Part shown: one piece after another, positions 7,252 to 9,920 of the stretch
Position numbering within the stretch: the stretch's first letter is position 1
How the letters are laid out: each line of letters starts with the position of its first letter
DNA from: Gammaproteobacteria bacterium
GTDB lineage: Bacteria > Pseudomonadota > Gammaproteobacteria > UBA6429 > Thiohalophilaceae
NCBI GenBank assembly: GCA_013152045.1
Contig: JAADGZ010000070.1
Location: 1 to 9,920, forward strand
Direction of reading: 5' to 3'
Length of the DNA stretch: 9,920 bases
Program-made: the position numbers and the translations under genes
Notes under the pieces: generated by a model
The model's database searches: none
The model's input: the letters and a program-made list of their open reading frames with translations, nothing else
What the model was told of the DNA's origin: nothing

Positions 7252-7740
7252 ATGATTGGTATTGACTATGCAATTCTTGGAGTATTATTAATCTCCTCCT
7301 TTATTAGCCTCATGCGGGGGTTTGTTAAAGAAGCACTTTCATTAGCCGGTTGGGTGCTATCTTTCTGGGTATCATTAACCTTTTCCGGCGGTTTATCAGA
7401 AATGCTGGCATCCAGCATTGAAAATTCATCTTTTCGTCTTATTATTGCTTTTGTTGCCTTGTTTGTGGTGTCACTGATCGTTTCCACTATGGTAAATTTT
7501 TTTGCTGCGCGGCTGGTGCAGCGTACCGGTCTAAGTGGAACAGATCGCTTCCTCGGGGTTGTCTTTGGTTTCTTGCGCGGCGTCTTGCTGGTATCAGTAT
7601 TGGTGTTGTTATCCGGTTTAACCGAGCTTCCCAAACAAGCCCTGTGGCAGGATTCAGCCCTGCTATTTCGTTTCCAGGCGATTGCCGTGTTGATGCGGGA
7701 TTTCTTGCCAGCCAGTGTAGCTGGTAACTTTCATTTTTAG
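7252..7740 (+). CDS. cvpA: CvpA family inner-membrane protein
   Basis: A 162-residue integral membrane protein of the CvpA family, first named for its need in colicin V production and later linked to envelope stress tolerance; its molecular activity is not settled. About four membrane segments are visible (roughly 4-21, 27-45, 62-84 and 101-122). Conserved features include MRGFVKE at 21-27 after the first segment and TDRFLGVVFGFLRG at 97-110 leading into the fourth. The ATG at 7252 has AAGAGA (7241-7246) upstream. The gene is 45 bp after the SPOR gene and 31 bp before purF. The cvpA-purF pairing is widespread in proteobacteria and implies co-transcription; in E. coli the pair is under purine repressor control. 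I did not find a convincing PurR operator here. Confidence 0.93.
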   Translation: MIGIDYAILGVLLISSFISLMRGFVKEALSLAGWVLSFWVSLTFSGGLSEMLASSIENSSFRLIIAFVALFVVSLIVSTMVNFFAARLVQRTGLSGTDRFLGVVFGFLRGVLLVSVLVLLSGLTELPKQALWQDSALLFRFQAIAVLMRDFLPASVAGNFHF

Positions 7741-7771
7741 CCGTTTTTAATTTTTATTTGAGGAAACGATC

Positions 7772-9280
7772 ATGTGCGGGATCATTGGTATTGTCGCTAA
7801 AACTCCGGTCAACCAGGCTCTGTATGATGGCCTGACCATGCTTCAGCATCGGGGACAGGATGCCGCGGGTATCATTACCTGCGATCAGGATCGCATGTAC
7901 ATGCGTAAAGACAATGGACTGGTGCGCGATGTTTTTCATACTCGCCACATGTTACGTCTGAAGGGCAATATCGGTATTGGCCATGTGCGCTATCCCACGG
8001 CCGGTTGCTTTACCTCCGCCGAAGCCCAGCCTTTTTATGTGAATTCACCTTTCGGTATTGCCCTTGCGCATAATGGCAACCTGACCAATGCCGAAGAACT
8101 CAAACATGAGCTGTTTGTACAGGATCGCCGTCATATCAATACCGACTCCGATTCTGAAATTTTGCTCAATGTGCTGGCGCATGAACTGGGTATGGCCAGC
8201 CAGTTGCAGCTCTGTGCCGAAGATGCTTTTAAAGCAGTAGCCGCACTGCATAAACGCTGTCGCGGAGCCTATGCCGTAGTCACCATGATTACCGGACGGG
8301 GGATTCTAGCCTTTCGCGATCCGCATGGTATTCGACCACTGGCGGTGGGGGTGCGGAAGTCAGATAAAGGCAAGGAATATGCGGTGGTCTCGGAAAGCGT
8401 TGCCCTGGGTATTATCGGTTATGAACTGCTGCGTGATGTGGCTCCCGGCGAGGCCGTGTTTATTGATATGGACGGTAAGCTGCAGGCGCAACAGTGCGCC
8501 GAGAACCCAGAGCTGACACCCTGCATATTCGAACACGTTTATTTTGCCCGACCAGATTCGATGATCGATGGTATCTCGGTATACAAGGCACGTATGCGCA
8601 TGGGGGATTATCTGGCGGCAAAAATAAAACGCTTGAAACCCAATCATGATATCGACGTGGTACTGCCCATCCCCGATACCAGTCGTACTGCTGCGCTGCA
8701 ATTGTCGTATGCGCTGGGTATAAACTACAGCGAAGGCTTTATCAAGAACCGCTATATCGGTCGAACTTTCATTATGCCGGGACAAACCGAACGCAGAAAA
8801 TCCGTGCGTCAGAAGCTCAACCCTATCGAGTTGGAATTCCGCGGCAAGAATGTATTGCTGGTGGATGATTCAATTGTTCGCGGCACAACCTCGAAACAGA
8901 TCATCCAGATGGCGCGTGACTCGGGTGCGAAAAAAGTTTATTTCGCCTCGGCGGCACCGCCGGTGCGCTATCCGAATGTATACGGTATCGATATGCCGGC
9001 TGCACACGAGCTGATTGGGCATGGTCGCAATGAAGATGAAATAGCCGAAGTTATCGGTGCTGACTGGTTGATTTATCAGGATCTGGAAGATCTGGTTAAA
9101 GCCGTGCGCAAGAAAGCCAAAGGCATTAAACGTTTCGATACAGCGGTATTTAATGGTGAGTATGTAACCGGCGACGTGGACCAAGCATACCTTAAACACA
9201 TTGAAGATTTACGCAATGATGATGTGCGTTCAACGGCAGACAAGGAAAATGAAGTCATGGAAATTTACAATAGCGTTTAA
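7772..9280 (+). CDS. purF: Amidophosphoribosyltransferase PurF
   Basis: PurF catalyses the first committed step of purine synthesis: PRPP plus glutamine gives 5-phosphoribosylamine, glutamate and pyrophosphate. The protein has 502 residues, the usual length for the proteobacterial type. The mature enzyme would begin at the catalytic Cys2 (MCGIIGIV), with no propeptide. The Ntn glutaminase half also shows HVRYPTAG at 71-78 with Arg73, HNGNL at 100-104, and NTDSDSE at 123-129 with Asp127. The phosphoribosyltransferase half carries the PRPP loop [14 protein letters not shown] at 361-374. I see no Cys cluster of the kind that binds the 4Fe-4S centre in the Bacillus type. The start is clear: GAGGAAA (7760-7766) precedes the ATG. 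No clear intrinsic terminator follows before metZ. Confidence 0.99.
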   Translation: MCGIIGIVAKTPVNQALYDGLTMLQHRGQDAAGIITCDQDRMYMRKDNGLVRDVFHTRHMLRLKGNIGIGHVRYPTAGCFTSAEAQPFYVNSPFGIALAHNGNLTNAEELKHELFVQDRRHINTDSDSEILLNVLAHELGMASQLQLCAEDAFKAVAALHKRCRGAYAVVTMITGRGILAFRDPHGIRPLAVGVRKSDKGKEYAVVSESVALGIIGYELLRDVAPGEAVFIDMDGKLQAQQCAENPELTPCIFEHVYFARPDSMIDGISVYKARMRMGDYLAAKIKRLKPNHDIDVVLPIPDTSRTAALQLSYALGINYSEGFIKNRYIGRTFIMPGQTERRKSVRQKLNPIELEFRGKNVLLVDDSIVRGTTSKQIIQMARDSGAKKVYFASAAPPVRYPNVYGIDMPAAHELIGHGRNEDEIAEVIGADWLIYQDLEDLVKAVRKKAKGIKRFDTAVFNGEYVTGDVDQAYLKHIEDLRNDDVRSTADKENEVMEIYNSV

Positions 9281-9453
9281 TTTTTATCGGGACGCATTGA
9301 AAAACGGGATGGCTAGAGTGAAGTGTAAAGTCCAGTAGGGAACCCCATCAGCATGCGGACGCATTAAAAATAAAATATGGCTCAAGCGAGGGAAGATACT
9401 GATAAATTTGCTTTAGTGATTCGAGGCAGGTTTTTCATGCCCCGATTTTGAGT

Positions 9454-9555
9454 ATTAATCGTTGCATAAGTGTTCGCATCATAGCCCCCTCTCCCTCTGG
9501 GAGAGGGTTGGGGAGAGGGGATGAAATACATGTGAATATTTATGCAACGATTAAT
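9454..9555. repeat. MITE/REP-like palindromic element with 16-bp terminal inverted repeats
   Basis: Perfect 16-bp inverted repeats end the element: ATTAATCGTTGCATAA at 9454-9469 and its complement at 9540-9555. One more pair (9453 with 9556) extends them. Inward they continue as an imperfect match over about ten bases. The core is CCCTCTCCC (9487-9495), TCT, GGGAGAGGG (9499-9507). A second purine arm (9511-9520) can pair instead with 9486-9495, so two alternative hairpins are possible. CCCTCTCCC/GGGAGAGGG cores are familiar from dispersed intergenic repeats in many proteobacteria; the flanking terminal repeats suggest a small non-autonomous element. It has no coding capacity. A clean target-site duplication is not evident. 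Mobility is inferred from structure only. Confidence 0.65.
9499..9520 (+). other. Canonical G-quadruplex motif upstream of metZ
   Basis: Four G-runs (9499-9501, 9505-9507, 9510-9513, 9517-9520) are separated by loops AGA, TT and AGA, fitting the G3 plus short-loop rule on the + strand. It lies inside the palindromic element, about 70 bases before the metZ start. It would compete with the C-rich hairpins in single-stranded DNA or RNA. Folding is predicted from pattern only. Confidence 0.6.
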
Positions 9556-9589
9556 AACAACCTGAATTTTGAATAGCGGAGCAAACACC

Positions 9590-9920
9590 ATGCATGATGA
9601 ACAACTGAAGGACTGGGCGGTGGCCACACTGGCCGTCCGCGCGGGTCAGCAGCGCTCAGCCGAACACGAACATGCCGAGCCTATCTTTCCTACTTCCAGT
9701 TATGTCTTCGATAGCGCCGCGCAGGCTGCGGCGCGTTTCAACGGTGACGAGCCGGGTAACATCTATTCACGTTTCACCAATCCGACGGTGCGCACCTTTG
9801 AGCAACGTCTGGCGGCAATGGAAGGTGGCGAGTGCGCGGTGGGGACGGCTTCGGGTATGGCGGCGATTCTGAGCACTTGCATGGGCTTGTTGCAGAGTGG
9901 CGATCATATTGTCTCCTCTA
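9590..9920 (+). CDS. metZ: O-succinylhomoserine sulfhydrylase MetZ, 5' part
   Basis: This is the start of a PLP enzyme of the Cys/Met metabolism family, cut by the window end after about 110 codons. MetZ makes homocysteine directly from O-succinylhomoserine and sulfide in methionine synthesis. The visible part has WAVATLAVRAGQ at 9-20, EPIFPTSSYVF at 30-40, the conserved YSRFTNPTV at 59-67 (the Tyr-x-Arg contacts PLP phosphate in the family) and GTASGMAAI at 85-93. The PLP lysine lies beyond the window. TSSYVF plus NIYSRFTNPT, and the position after purF as in Pseudomonas, favour MetZ over cystathionine gamma-synthase or O-acetylhomoserine sulfhydrylase. GGAG (9578-9581) lies eight bases before the ATG. 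The palindromic element just upstream may separate its transcription from purF. Confidence 0.93.
   Translation, partial: MHDEQLKDWAVATLAVRAGQQRSAEHEHAEPIFPTSSYVFDSAAQAAARFNGDEPGNIYSRFTNPTVRTFEQRLAAMEGGECAVGTASGMAAILSTCMGLLQSGDHIVSS

Larger units (their letters stand above)
9281..9589. other. 309-bp intergenic region between purF and metZ
   Basis: No credible gene lies here. The first part (9281-9453) holds a 9-bp direct repeat, GGACGCATT at 9290-9298 and 9357-9365, but no clear terminator or promoter. The second part is the palindromic element at 9454-9555. The last 34 bases contain the metZ ribosome site. This is by far the longest gap after trpF. Confidence 0.7.

Noticed and set aside
9290..9365. 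GGACGCATT direct repeat as an operator pair or attachment site
   Set aside because: Two 9-bp copies 67 bp apart with no symmetry and no linked integrase are too weak to support a function.
9445..9572. ATTTTGA copies (9445-9451 and 9566-9572) as a target-site duplication flanking the palindromic element
   Set aside because: The copies sit at unequal distances from the terminal repeats (about 2 and 10 bases) and are AT-rich, so chance similarity is likely.
9382..9627. Minus-strand open frame of 81 codons containing a Ser-Pro-Gln-Pro-Ser-Pro-Arg-Gly-Arg-Gly stretch
   Set aside because: The stretch is simply the translation of the CCCTCTCCC/GGGAGAGGG repeat. Such frames are common artefacts of these repeats, and this one also overlaps the start of metZ.

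Overview
The window is about half G+C and gene-dense. All supported genes lie on the + strand. It looks like the chromosome of a proteobacterium of the gamma/beta group. The order trpF-trpB-trpA-accD-folC-(SPOR protein)-cvpA-purF-metZ is a conserved block known from those classes. The two genes before it encode exported proteins with exosortase-type (PEP-CTERM) sorting tails, typical of environmental, exopolysaccharide-producing members such as methylotrophs, nitrifiers and related lineages. I cannot name the genus from sequence alone.

Region 1 (1-1420): two adjacent secreted PEP-CTERM proteins, probably diverged relatives. The first carries an 18-bp in-frame tandem duplication and an eight-G tract. 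A strong intrinsic terminator at 1391-1420 closes this region and insulates it from the next.

Region 2 (1529-4162): trpF, trpB and trpA, tightly overlapped and probably co-translated. They supply the third enzyme and the last two steps of tryptophan synthesis after anthranilate. trpF and trpB both appear to start at TTG. TrpA has Glu where the family's catalytic Asp60 is expected.

Region 3 (4277-9280): accD (fatty acid synthesis), folC (folate polyglutamylation), a DedD-like SPOR protein (septum/cell wall), cvpA (inner-membrane protein) and purF (first committed purine step). Gaps are short (31-114 bp), consistent with one or a few transcripts. Folate made usable by FolC feeds purine synthesis and methionine synthesis, and PurF uses PRPP, which tryptophan synthesis also consumes. 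The block therefore groups growth-linked central biosynthesis.

Region 4 (9281-9920): a 309-bp intergenic stretch holds a compact palindromic element with perfect 16-bp terminal inverted repeats (9454-9555). Its core is a CCCTCTCCC/GGGAGAGGG hairpin that also forms a canonical G-quadruplex motif on the + strand. It is followed by the 5' part of metZ, cut by the window end.

Most of the window is well-known housekeeping sequence. I found no clearly new multi-gene system. The items most worth checking are the palindromic/G4 element upstream of metZ, the poly-G tract in the first PEP-CTERM gene, and the TrpA Asp60-to-Glu change.
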